DNA of 64,000 nt from Sisyra terminalis. Lineage: Eukaryota; Arthropoda; Insecta; Neuroptera; Sisyridae. A program made the translations under genes and the position numbers. Positions 22,900 through 34,668 of this stretch are shown here, in pieces. The notes under the pieces were generated by a model, which saw only the letters and a list, made by a program, of their open reading frames with translations, had not been told where the DNA came from and searched no databases. The stretch spans positions 42,175,701-42,239,700 of the forward strand of contig OY292275.1 in assembly GCA_958496175.1 (NCBI GenBank), written 5' to 3'. The stretch's first letter is position 1. Each line of letters begins with the position of its first letter.

Positions 22900-25081
22900 T
22901 AAAGTAAAATTTTTTCTTTTGAAACACTTATCCCTGGTTCTGGACCTACAAATGACAAATGCTGACCTTTTCTGGCATCCCGGCAATTATTACTTTGTTA
23001 GATGTTAATTGATGAAAATTGAATTGTTTGAATTTCCTGATCAGTTTAAAATCAATCTGACAGGATTTGAAAAAATTGCTCACAAAATCTTTTCTGGTGT
23101 TATTTTGAAGATACAAAGCGACACCGCTTGAATATTTTTTGATATTTAACTCAATACCCTGAATATATGGTTTCTTTAGCTCTCTTCACACATTCCAGGG
23201 TCAATTACAAACGCCAGTTAATGATTTTCATAATATATGGAAAGAAAACATGGCGTGCAATAAACATAAGAGAAATTTAGTATGGCGTACAAAGTGCCAA
23301 CTGAGTTTTTTTTTTGGTAATTAAAAACAGCTAGTGCTTTTGGTGATTATATATTTCCAACGCTTTCAATACAGCCGATTTTTTAGTTTGTTTAGTTCAG
23401 TCTAGATTTGTGCCACCGCAGATGACGCTAGCTATTACTTTTAGCACTTCATGTTTACAGTATAGTACGCTATCCATATACAGTTTATAGGCACCAGTGT
23501 AAGTGGGGAAAGAGACAATTGCCTCGTACCCTCTGGAAATTCAAAATTCCTTATTTTTTTTTTATTCAAATTAAATCACCAAATTAAGAGTTTTTGCATA
23601 CAATCGCTGCCTTTTATTTCAACGTTGCATTAAGTCTGATTTGGAACTCTTAGAGAACATAATCAGAACATTTTTCAGAAACATAGCGATGTATTTCATC
23701 TTTTGTATGTGATAGATACCTCTCCTTTTTCATTTCTAACTTTGCGGATTTATCATTTTTATTTTTCATTTTATAAAAGTAAAACAAATATTTTCACTTC
23801 AGGCCATTAGTTAGTAAATTGATAAATATGGTAGCTGTTTTTTTTAAATATTGTAACGTTTTTTACTTATTAATGTTGATTTGTGTTGTAGGACATACAA
23901 GAATTACGATTTTTTTTTACTACATACGTTTATTTATGTCGCACTATACTTATTTATTTACTTTACAAATCAGCGATTGAAGTAACGGTTGTTGAGATCG
24001 ATTTATTTTTCACTATTAATTGTTTTTAACTATAAAACATTGCTTTGATATAATAAATAGTTAAAAATTTGTTTTATAACTTGTAACTGATGATCAATGC
24101 CTTTTGAACCACGTAGGCCAATTGCCAGAATAGTCGAGCATTATCCAGAACATTCCAACGATCTCTTTGTATCATAAATTTGATTTTCTCAAAGAAAGTT
24201 CCAGAACATCTTTCATCTCCTTCCAACATCATTATTAGCATTTTCAGATGTTCTTAATCCGCAATAATATTTACATTTCTGTCAATAATTAAGAGTTATC
24301 ATGTTTTGTAAACAAACTTTTCCGTGAATATTAGATTCGTCCCTCCTGATGACCGTTTTTCCGTTGATCTATTCCAATTTGGAAAACAAAGCCCTTAGGA
24401 AATGTTTCTGCCAGATAATGCGTCCAAAACTTTTTAAATCCGTCTTGGGTCTATTGGTGATTAATATGACTTCATAAAACACGAGAAGTTTTGCAAACTT
24501 TCTGTGATATTTCTTCTAAACTTCCTCTAAAATTTGCAAAATTATTCAAAAACTGTACCCACACTTATGACTCTATTTTTTCAATTTTTTATATTGAAAA
24601 TTTGCTAGTTATATCCATTAACAATATTAAAAAACAGCCAATTTACTGTATTTTACCATTAGGAACAAAACTACCATTTGAAAAAAATGTATACTTTTAT
24701 TCCCCATAGTGAGCAAAAATACTTTGAATTATTCGATCTTTAATTTTTCATCGGTTGATATCATTATTTTTTTTAACGTAAATGTTTTCATTAATATTTA
24801 TTTCTACTTTTTGATTTGCTTATTTATAAACGAGAAGAGCAAAATTCATTTTTGTCTTTCGAGTGAATTTTTCTCTGAAGTATTTTTCCAGATGGGCAAG
24901 TTTGGAGTGTAGTGAATTATTTTCTAATTAATTTTAATTAAATTTTTTCGTTAGCCACACATACAAAGTAAATTGAAAATAATTAAAAAAGGGTTTCCTT
25001 TTTTTTATAATGTGAAATTCATATTCATTCATTTAGATTTTAAAATTTTAAAAATTAATTCTCTTCTTTGTTTCATTTCAG
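22900..25081. other. Unassigned AT-rich tract; contains a short more complex block
   Basis: No gene was recognised. The block near 24100-24450 is less repetitive, and its minus strand has short open stretches, but no domain was identified. The two adjacent small ORFs at 24491-24709 and 24709-24912 (the second starting GTG) are AT-driven, and I do not regard them as genes. Confidence 0.45.
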
Positions 25082-25142
25082 CGTGGGTTCCCTCGTTCGG
25101 GATTTGGTTAAGAAGCAAGCTTTTCTCACCGGCCTTAATCAG
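25082..25142 (+). CDS. Candidate internal exon, 61 nt, unknown gene
   Basis: A pyrimidine-rich tract ending TTTGTTTCATTTCAG stops at 25081, and a GTAAAT donor starts at 25143 after AATCAG. Both fit the animal splice consensus well. Skipping the first base, the segment is open in one frame and reads VGSLVRDLVKKQAFLTGLNQ; another frame has a stop. Length is 61 nt (1 modulo 3). Its composition is clearly more balanced than the flanks. No parent protein is recognised. It could be an exon of a gene with very large introns on the plus strand, an alternative cassette exon, or a chance splice-like island. Confidence 0.5.
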
Positions 25143-25559
25143 GTAAATGCTTTTGCAGGTACAAATTTTTCTTTTTCTGTAAATTGAAAAAAAACACGCA
25201 GAGTACATATTCTCTGATTAATTATTTGATGATGAAATACTTTGGTTTTATTTAAAATTCGTTATCAGTGTGAGATCTTAAAATATTCGGGCGTTCTTTT
25301 TATTATAATTCAATCACATTTTTGGTAGAGATTAAATTGAGAAAATAAAAGGAGTACACTCCTACGTTATTTTTATTTTTTACTACGAAATCATTGTATT
25401 ACCGTTTTACTATTCTATTTCCTTTGGAAATCTTCAATTTGAGCTTTCGATATATTTCTTGTAAGAAAAATCTTCCAGTTTTCAATTAAATTTCAATTGA
25501 TCAGTGCCATAAAAATCTCATTTTGGCATTTATTGATTCCTCGATAAGAACCACCTCGA

Positions 25560-26240
25560 ATTTCCAATTTATTAAACATAAGTACAGGGGCTGCTCGGGG
25601 GCCTAAATCATAGCAGGCACCGAACAAATGAAAGTACGATTTCATCTTAGTAAAGTGCGACAAAAGTATGTGAGCCGAACAAACGTGGAAGGAAAACAGA
25701 ACTATGTAATAATGTAATATATAAAATAAATGAATATAATTTATTGTTGGTTATTATTTTAATAGGTTTTCGCAGATAAATGAATTTATATTGTGGGACA
25801 AGGATAGCACGAGCTATGCAAGCAATTGGTGGAAGTGTAATAAAATTTAAATATTGGCGTAATCATGTAAATTTTCACTCATAGATTAAAGCTGGCTTAG
25901 GAAAAACGGATCAAGAGGGGGAGAGCGTTTAAACAAATGAAGTGGAGATGCGCGGGGATGTGGTGGTTTTATTTCTTTTTTTCTGACAATTTTCTTGAGG
26001 AGAAAATCGTTTATTGTTATAGTTGGAATTTGGAAGTTTTTCGTGCACTGTTGGAGGAAATGAATGGGTTGTCCTTGTCGGTGGTTAAATTTCTGTATGG
26101 TTGCATCTCGTTTTAGAGTGAGACATGGATTTTATATGATAAAATTTTCCTTGGAGTGTGTGTTGGTGAGGTTGGTACGTTTTTCTCTTGGTAGAAAACC
26201 AACTGATTTAATTCTGAATATGATTACATTGAAATTTAAA
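25560..26240. promoter_or_regulatory. Complex non-repetitive island 3' of the candidate exon
   Basis: Composition rises from about 25560 (ACAGGGGCTGCTCGGGGGCC) through 25900-26190 (AGAGGGGGAGAGCG, GATGCGCGGGGATGTGG). No known repeat was seen. A 60-codon plus ORF at 26064-26246 has no recognisable domain. It may be intronic regulatory DNA; inference only. Confidence 0.25.
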
Positions 26241-27632
26241 ATTTAAAGTAAATACGGAATATCATTTTGTCCCATATGTATGTAAATTTGACGAAAAATG
26301 AATATTTAAATATGCGAATTCAAACAAACTTTTAGAAGGAAATCTAGTTGGTCGTCGCTAGTTTAATAAAAACAGATGGAAAGTTGAAGAGATAAAAGAA
26401 AATGGTTGATGAGGAACGAGCGGGGGAAGATTGAGGATAAAAAAATGGGGGATGAGGGATGAAAAGGGGCTATCCGGCTATGGGAGCTGCGATATTGTGT
26501 CCAGACTTGAGTGGAATGAGTAATGGGAAGACGGTTCGGGAAGATCCTTTTCTGATGTCGATATATGGACTATAATGGAAGAACGGAGGAGAAACTTTAT
26601 TACTTTGAGTAAGTTGTAGAATGTTTTATGGTTATTACATGTTTATAATTATTTACAATGTAACGATACAATTTAAAATTGTATCAAGTTTTTAAGTTCT
26701 TTCTGTTTTTGTAATAGTTTTCCTTCGAGCTGAAAGAAAAACAGCTAAAGGAGCAAATGAAAAGTTCGCACAGAAGTTATGAGTGTAATGAATATTTTTC
26801 CACTGAAGGGAAATTAATTTTTTTAAAAGAATACTTAGTGTAATGTATGCAAATCTGGGTTGGAATAATTTCATAATGACGCTGAAATTCATTTCAGAAA
26901 AATATTCCTCTTAATGTGAAACTTTTTTATTATTTGTGTTGGCGTCACTGTTTGACACGCTCGGTTTTCTTCGGCAAAATGAGGAAATTCAAGTTTCTTT
27001 TTAAGGAATAAAAGTTGATTTTCTTTGAACGAAAAGAAATTACATAAGTTTTTCTTTTGCTTTTTTTTTTTGGTTGTTGTCGTTCTTTAATGCCGCAAAC
27101 TTGAAGAGGAGAGAATTTTCTTGATTTTCTTGAGTTCTTCCGACGTGAAATTTGAAAAAAATTGTACGTTAAATCCGAAGAAATATTGAATGGTAAATAA
27201 AATGGGTTTCTTTTTTAAAATATAAATCTCTCCGGAAATTGAAAGAAATTCAAGTGAATTATTTGAGTTGTCGCGGGATTTATTTTTGAAGTTTACGGAT
27301 GTGAAGTTTATTTTTACTATTACGAAAACGACAAAGTTTAATCATAGATATAACCGACAAAAATTTAAAAATGAATGGTACCACTATTAAATTTGTTAAC
27401 CAAATTTCTAACTAGAAGTTGTAGTAGATATACTGTATAACATTGTAAAACTTGAAATGTATAAATATTCATTGATTCATAGATATAGATTATCTTTATT
27501 AATAAAAGAACCACGGATCATTAATAGAAAAAAAAATTTGTCAATATACTTACAAATGTATTACAATTATCTATATGCAAATCAGTTTTAAAAATGAAAA
27601 TGTATGTGCCATATTCAATCATCAATATTATC

Positions 27633-28108
27633 GATTTGTGGTAACTGGAAAACATAATCAATTGTGGTACCATAGTTAATTATAGGTTCTGTTGGACTAT
27701 TGATCATGCTTAAATTGAATTTTTCCAAAAAGAAATTTGTGGATGACTCTGATTTGTAATTTGCAAAATTGATATTGAAGTCACCACGTAAAATTAGTTA
27801 AATTTCATGTAAATAATCTCTAAGCAGAGGTGATTTTCTTACTAAATATTGAAAAATGTACTATGAATAAAGTAACAGCATGTTTCACAAAATCACCGGT
27901 AGTTGGGCTGGATTGAACGCACTAACTCCAATTGATCAAGAAATGTAAATAAATCTTTATAACCCTGGCCACCAGAAACAAGATCAACTTGAAGTGGATA
28001 CCTGATTACAAAAGTATTAAGGAGAACAAAATGGCTGTGCCCTTGTTTGTCACGGCTGGCTCCGGGATACCATTCACAAGCTCGTAGCCGATGCCTGGTT
28101 TCACAAAA
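27633..28108 (-). pseudogene. Endonuclease/exonuclease/phosphatase (EEP) domain relic of a retroelement
   Basis: Read on the minus strand, an ATG-less open stretch of 71 codons (28108 down to 27896) ends in GGQGYKDLFTFLDQLELV-type sequence, like the F-L-x-x-L-E segment before the central GDFN motif of EEP endonucleases. After a short broken region, a second open stretch (27797 down to 27633, 55 codons) reads LILRGDFNINF, then FFLEKFNLSMINSPTEP, then GTTIDYVF. GDFN and the T-x-I-D-x-V-F block are hallmarks of the apurinic-like endonuclease of non-LTR retrotransposons (also found in Helentrons). The two stretches are in different reading registers with stops between them, so it is inactive. The element type is not resolved, and no reverse transcriptase was seen next to it. 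Confidence 0.6.
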
Positions 28109-28282
28109 TCAGCAATGAAAAATATCATCAAAGAATATGCTTATTAAAATCACGACTGAATATAGAACACCACTGGACGAAAATAGTAAAAAAATTATAG
28201 GAAAATATCACTTAACTTAAATACTGAAATACTTAATCTTAAAACAAAACAAGTCAGCGGGATAACGGTTCTCATAACTGGT

Positions 28283-28547
28283 CACGGATATACAGTGAAA
28301 GTTAACTGAGAAAAAGTGTAACGCACAATGAAGTTTAAGATCAAGATCGTCATCAGATCATGTGAAAATAGTTTATCTAAAACACCTATAGATTATACTC
28401 CATTATACTGCATGTTATAGACACTATTTTCACACGATCTGATAACAATCTTGATATTAAAGATAACAATCTTCATATTAACAATCTTGATCTTAATATT
28501 AGTGTGCTTTACATTTTTTCTTAGTTAACTCTCACCATATGTCCTTG
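28283..28547. mobile_element. Foldback element with internal short repeats
   Basis: The left end CACGGATATACAGTGAAAGT then TAACTGAGAAAAAGTGTAA is mirrored by the right end, reverse-complemented CAAGGACATATGGTGAGAGT then TAACTAAGAAAAAATGTAA. Inner arms share ATCAAGAT, ATCAGATC and GTGTGAAAATAGT-type sequence. The right arm has been expanded by a repeated unit of about 20-25 bases built on AACAATCTTGATATTAA. No coding capacity and no clear target duplication. Confidence 0.8.
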
Positions 28548-28559
28548 CAAAAACAGTTT

Positions 28560-29190
28560 AAATAAACAGACATATTAAAGAATCTAATGATAAATAAAAA
28601 GTACCAAATACTATGTAACAGTATGAATAAACTCTAAAAAAGGCAGTCACTATTTCATGTTTTTTTTTTCTAGAATTTGGATTGGAAATCAAACTGTACT
28701 TGTTTTGGGTATTTATTATTATTTAGAAGGTTATAGCACTTATATCACCAGTAGAAGTGAAAACTCAATTTTTGCGTATCTTTCTAAACTGTTCTTATCT
28801 GCAAGTCTCTATGCATCAATATGTTAAATATACAACATATATCAGTACATCTGAAAAATAGTGGTCTGTGAAAATCATTAGTTAACATAAAATTTTCCTG
28901 GGCTGTACGCTATTACTTCATGAATCTAATTGGCTTCAAATTCATTTTGACAAGAGTGGAAGAAAGTAGATAGCTTTCTTTTTAGAATCATACTTGGAAT
29001 ATTCTTTCAACATACTTCTTGGAAATATGATTTCATATTTCTTATAGCAAACCAGAAAGTCAAACTTTGTTAAAATCTTTAACATAATTCCAAAAAGCTG
29101 CATCACTATTTTGTCCAAACCTTATCTCCTAATTTTTACTTCTGTATGCTTATGTTCTTACCCAAATCGGAAAGTTTAGTGCCGCTGTCG
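28560..29190. other. AT-rich tract, nothing recognised
   Basis: No ORF, repeat or RNA gene was identified. Confidence 0.5.
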
Positions 29191-29193
29191 TTA

Positions 29194-29322
29194 ATTTTTT
29201 TTTAATTGTTATTTACCATCGCCTTATAACCGCTAAGGTCTTTAGCAACTCTAGGGTAAATAAAATTACATAGTAGAGAAATTTTTAGAGGGGCCACCTA
29301 GACTACTCGACCATCAGTAGGC
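29194..29322 (-). mobile_element. SINE family S copy with internal deletion
   Basis: On the minus strand it begins GCCTACTGATGGTCGAGTAG (A-box half of the family head), followed by TCTAGGTGGCC. The B box is missing. The body resumes at ATTTTATTTACCCTAGAG, continues TTGCTAAAGACCTTAGCGG, and ends in a run complementary to TTTTTTTT. Order and sequence match the copies at 11.63 and 60.50 kb, so the family assignment is firm. Confidence 0.75.
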
Positions 29323-30009
29323 TATCGTTTACTTTATTTTCGTATATTGATAATATAGCTTTTTTGGATACTTGACTTATTATTGAGAGTTAATTGATTT
29401 TTTTTTCAGATTCCTGATTTTCTAGCAAATTTCCTGCTTTCAAAACTATCCATTTTTAAAATAGTTTCAGGTGTAAAACAGAAATAAAAATTAAAGATTT
29501 AAAGATAGGCATTTTTGTTTTTGAAATAAAGTTAGTTAGAAATTAGTTGATTCTTTGACTTCTTGATTTCAAATTTTCGCAAAGGTAAATAGTGTAATTT
29601 TTGTTTGCAGTCATTAATTTTTACTTTAAAAATTTATTAATGAAGAAAGTTTACAACTACCAAAATTTAACGTTAATGAAGAAAGTGTATAGCGATTTAT
29701 TAAGAACTTTATTCATTTCATAAATGGGAAAACGGGGAGATAAACCGGAGGAAATGAGGAAGTAAAAAGTGAAATAAAAATATTAAAACACAAAAGCACT
29801 AAAACACACAATTCGTTTTTGTAATCCTAAATTCCTTTCTTTTGCTTCTCTTTCGTTAAAATTTAACTTTACTAAACCATAAAAAGGAAAAAAAAATGAT
29901 TTTAACCATAAAACTTGCCACCCCTTCCGTTGTAAAACTGATTGCCAGTGAGCTACAAAGTGTATGTTTAAGGATAATAAAGCGACCAAAGAGAAAAAAT
30001 TTAACAAAT

Positions 30010-30480
30010 CACATATGAAACAAGTTGTTGCGTTGCTTCCGTCAAGAAAATATGATACTACCGAGGTTCAACTCAATTCATCGCAGGGTTACCAACAAAC
30101 GGGGCGTGGGTTGGAGCTTTTCTGAAGTACTGTTCCTCATCCTCGAAAATATTGTTCTGAACAGCCGTATTTACCTTTTTACGAGGTCATTTCTCGGAAA
30201 AGAAGGAAATTTTTGTTGATGGCTGCCAGGATAGGTACTGTAGTTCCATCAAAGTGATTACAGACGAGTTGGGGTGTGGTAGAAGGCTGGGATAGGTCGG
30301 GAGAGAACAGGAACCTGGTCGCTCTCCCTATTTTGTGCCAAATATAAAAATATGATCCTCGTAAAAATCAAGACGAACGAAACAGCCGCTAGACTCGACT
30401 CAAATTGACCATAAAACGATCCCTTCACATGGATTCCAGCGAAAAAAAATTCAATTTCATCCATAAGGGCCTAAAGTACA
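30010..30480. promoter_or_regulatory. GC-enriched non-repetitive island
   Basis: It contains AACGGGGCGTGGGTTGGAGC, GACGAGTTGGGGTGTGG, AGGTCGGGAGAGAACAGGAA and a pyrimidine block. There are ORFs of 64 (plus) and 68 codons (minus), neither with a recognisable domain. It has the same character as the islands at 16, 40 and 44 kb. A regulatory role is inferred from composition only. Confidence 0.3.
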
Positions 30481-32128
30481 TATTAAAAATAAACAATAAA
30501 ATTGAAGTGGTTCAAATATTTATGGTTCAAGGAAATCTCCATTTTTACTTCCTTGTAAGTTAATGGAAAATATTTAATCGATAAAATTTCAATTTTGAAA
30601 TTATAATGGAATGAGGGAAACTTATGTATGTCTAAATCAAATTTGTGATCAGTATATACAGTAAAATTTATGAAAATTTGTAAAAATTTGTAGTTATTTC
30701 AAATTTATTATAACTAGCAGTTCCCAGGATTTTTTCCTCAAATATACATTCGTTCTTTTTTATAATTTCAATTATTTCCTCTTATCATAATTAAAAATCT
30801 TTCGCAACATTTCCTAGAAATTCAAGCGTTTTTCTCTTTATATTTACTACTCTTCTATTTTCTTTGGAAATATTAATTTTATTTAACGTCAGATACAACA
30901 ATTAATTTCCTCTTATAATAATTTTCAATTAACAAGATGAGTAAATTTTCTTTCTTGTTCGTGTAATTTATAATTCTAATTACAGAATGCACGTTTCACA
31001 TTTAATATTAGCAAAGTACAAGGAATGCAATCAAGTATGTATTAAATTATTTATATATCGCACTAACTCTAATTACGATGAACGAAAAGACGATGTAGAT
31101 AACGTTTCCAAATTACATACAGCCGCGTCAAATTTTCCACGTTATGTTGTATTAATAATAATGCAAAAGGAAAATCGAAAATATAATGAAAAAGTTGGAA
31201 ATTTTTTCAATGTTTGATCATAAAGCTAAAGTTAAAAAGCACCCTGAAGATTATAAGTGGAAAACCAATGGTTTGACTTTACTATTCCTTTTTATTTATC
31301 TAAATAATTCGAAATTTTATCGGTCTTATTGTTACTAAAGCAAAAGAGTGTACAAATTGATAAGCAAACATAAACAATAAACATAAAAATTAAACATAAA
31401 CAGTGAGGAATTATATCTTAAGATTTGATTTAAAAAGATATCAAAAACAAAGAATGGAATAATTTTTTTTTTGGTTTTCACCTTTCAATCACCATGCTGG
31501 ATTATAGTCATTTTTTTCAAAGTTTTTGCGAATTTTGAATCAAAATTCTCCTGAAATTTTCATCCTCAACACCATAAATTAATTGTTCCAGAATAGCTTT
31601 AGGAACCGCGAAACGGGAAACAGTTTTCCAAAAAAAAACGCTAGAGATCTAATTCAACGTAAAATTTCAAAAACAAAAGGAAATTCTAAAAAATATCTAT
31701 CCTACTAATTTGAAATATGTGAGGATCATTTTGAAGCAATATCAAAGCATGTTATTGAATCTTAAAACATCATGAAGCTGTAATCCTAGGTACTACATGA
31801 CAGCCGGTATACTTTAAAAAAAGAATTTTTTTGTCTATAATTCTTGTGAAAAAGTTTTTACCTTTGAAAATATAGAAAACTTATCAAATGCGATTTGTTC
31901 CGATATTCAAATTGTTTGGAAGATACTACCACCTTATATAACTAGTTCCTCCGGGGATAATTCCCTAAGAGGTTTATAAATCGAACCCGTCGCAGATTAG
32001 GAGTTCAACTTAAAATTTACGTAAATAAAATTCTACTATAGTTTTTCGTGTAAACTTCTGCAAGTGTTTTCTATTTATATACTTAACAAATAATAAACAA
32101 TATTTGCGAGGATCGCGAATGGACTAAC
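30481..32128. other. AT-rich tract, nothing recognised
   Basis: No credible gene or repeat was found. The 76-codon ORF at 30987-31217 has no domain. Confidence 0.5.
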
Positions 32129-32174
32129 CTTTTTCTTCTTCTTTGTTGTATCAAGCTGAGACCTCGCATTTTTC
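32129..32174 (-). CDS. Candidate 46-nt microexon, unknown gene
   Basis: On the minus strand the acceptor CTTTTTTTATTTTCAG (ending at 32175) and the donor GTTAGT (32128-32123) bound 46 nt that read, after the first base, KNARSQLDTTKKKKK. The frame is open and strongly basic, and another frame stops. An incoming phase of two bases is needed, which is exactly what the upstream minus-strand candidate exon at 62230-62285 supplies (it ends with GT). The parent gene is not recognised. Chance remains possible for so short a segment. Confidence 0.4.
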
Positions 32175-32586
32175 CTGAAAATAAAAAAAGGACTTGAATA
32201 AATTTAACTTATGTACCTACGATTTCTTAAAAAAATGAGTAAAGATAATTCATTCATCACTTAAATTGATTTTCAAAGATTTATGTATTTTTATATGTCA
32301 GAGGATGTTTGAAATTTCCTTTGAAAATCAGTCTCCTAAAATTTCGAACTGCAACCTTGGTATTCTAAAAAAAACTTGTTAGATATTAAAAGACTTTCGT
32401 TGACATGATATCTTCCGTTCCGTCATGACATCTTTAACTTACAAGAAACCGAATTAAAGATATTACTAAAGTTACTCTCAAATGAGATAAATTTTCTTTC
32501 TGGATCGACCGAGAATCACCAATTCCGTAACAAAATTGGGGAGCCTTTGAAGTCGCCAAACTAAGGATAAAGCTTCTGCTTAAAAT

Positions 32587-32640
32587 AAATATAAAATAAA
32601 ATATATAATATAATATAAAATAAAAATATAAAAGATAAAG
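32587..32640. repeat. AT-only low-complexity block (AAAATAT-like)
   Basis: It is a degenerate array of AAAATA/ATATAA units with one or two other bases. It directly adjoins an open minus-strand stretch discussed in the findings. Confidence 0.7.
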
Positions 32641-34375
32641 CTCTATGCTTAAAAGAAAGATAAAAATTTCTAGCGATGACTTTATTCTTCTTTAAAATGG
32701 CTATCACTTGGAAAGCTCCAAATTTCTCAAGGCCTGATGGATGGTCCCTCTCCAGCAATTGCGTTGTTTTGGTTGTCGTGCTGCCAGTAACTTCATATTC
32801 TCCTGTATGTCCCTTTATTAAATCTCAGAACCTGTTGATTTTATTGTATGTGACAATATTTTTTTTTTTAATATACAACCAAAAAGGGTTGAACTTTTGT
32901 AACACAAATCTAATTTTATTTGAAGGAAATCTTCATAGTCTTTTTCACCAAATATCAAAATGCTTTAATTTTGTATAATTACCATCTTATGTATTCAACT
33001 TGCAAACCACACATTCTATACTAAAGAAAGGTTACCAAAACGATGAGTTCTAGAGAATAGGTGGACTAGAGTTATCTATAAGCTGTAAAAAGTCGGTCAT
33101 TTATTGCTATCACGTTCCCTATTGAGTGGGTAGTCCATGAGGATGACATTATCTGCATTTTGTAAGTAATTGTTATCATTTTGAAAAAGTGTGCCATATT
33201 AATGTATCACCGGTTCGATTTGTTTAAAAATGACCATTTCTATATCTTCTGCCCGGTTTTTACAAGTTGACGAACACTTTTGAATAGAAATCGAATATAA
33301 AATATATAAGAGAAAGAACGATTTATAGCATTCTATTAAGGTTAGTGGGATATAATGATGGATAATTAGGTCTCGATTTGAAAAATAAGGATTTATTAGT
33401 TCAAAAGTGTTGAATTTTGTTCTTACACCAATTGATTAAATTGTCAGTGCGAAAACTTTTAGAATTCTATTAAATCAATTATATTTTTAAAAGGAAATAT
33501 TTAATTTCTGGTTTCGTAGAACTCAGTAAAGGTGTTTATCAGGTAGATATTGGCAAACAGAGAAAATTGTAAACAGTTTCAGTGAACCCCCAATTGCCGA
33601 AATGCATTTGGTCTTTTAAATTGTAATATTTAAAGAAACTAACAATACGTAATATAAGATCCCAAATTTTAGATTTCCAGTTGTATCAATGGTCCACATA
33701 CAAGTGGGATAATTTTTCCTCCATTAAATTTTATCTGGTTTTCTTATTAAAAAAAAACTACTAATATTTTGAGGTTTATGTTTGAAATTCTTTACGACCT
33801 ATTTTGCTACTATTGGACAATCATTACAAAAATTAGAAATGATTTTTAATTGATAAATCCTTGCATTTCAAATCCTTTCATTTAAATACGGGAACATTTT
33901 CCATAAGGAAATTAACATTCTTTTTGACGTATCTCCAGCAATTTTTACAGTTCAAATTCTTTGATGTCCAATTCATTTTTCAGATATTTTATGATTCACT
34001 TCATGAAACTTTTTTCGAAGAAATTTATATTTTAATGATATTTTTCTACAAATTCATTTCTTAAACTGTTCTCCTGGGTGCCTATGTTAAAACATTATTT
34101 GAAAGGCCAAAATTATCCCTAATGTAAGTCTATAAAAATCATATGATGTTATAATGATACTTAGAACTAAAAGTGCAATGTGTCTTAATAATAGTGAAAA
34201 ATTACCCCCTTTTATCAATCCTACCTAAGTTACTCAGGGCCCTTTCCCCGACAAAAAATGAAATTAAAAAGTTACAATTTTCTCTATATATGCATTTCTT
34301 ACTAGTATTTGGGGTTTCAAAATTGGCTGTAAAACATAAAAAGTGGCTTTATATTAAACATAGTTCCTTGTGAAG

Positions 34376-34668
34376 CAACCGCAAGGGATAAAACACAGCA
34401 AAAGAATGATGAGAAACCCTTCTCAAAATCTACCTACTGAAATGCTTAATTTAAGTAGATCTCAGATCAAATTAGTAACAGGCATCGAAAGCGGTCACTG
34501 TAGCCTGAGAAAGTATATTCATACTATTGGGGTATTGTTGGACCCTCCAATAAGCAGATTCTGTCACACAGAAAACGAAAATGCTTCTTCTATTTTGTTA
34601 AAATGCAGCATTTAGTTTACATGGGGACTAAAAGAGCTGGGAGTTTCCAATCCCAGTATTTAACTAGT
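34376..34668 (+). pseudogene. Non-LTR retrotransposon C-terminal zinc-finger relic
   Basis: The frame from about 34376 reads KHSKRMMRNPSQNLPTEMLN, then LSRSQIKLVTGIESGHC, then LRKYIHTIGVLLDPPISRFC, HTENEN and a Cys. A stop (TAG at 34615) is followed in the same frame by FTWGLKELGVSNPSI. The pattern L-S-R-x-Q-x-x-L-V-T-G-x-x-x-G-H-C, H-x-I-G, C-x-x-C/H, E-T-A-x-H-I-L-x-x-C is the conserved tail (after RNase H) of arthropod non-LTR elements. Several key residues are already changed. It is related to the copy at 47.66-48.11 kb. No upstream reverse transcriptase was recognised, consistent with a 5'-truncated, dead copy. Confidence 0.7.

Noticed and set aside
29410..29471. Possible exon between TTTTTTTTTCAG and CAG-GTGTAA
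   Set aside because: The frame is open but the content is AT-driven and low in complexity, and the donor is weak. It is indistinguishable from chance in a T-rich tract.
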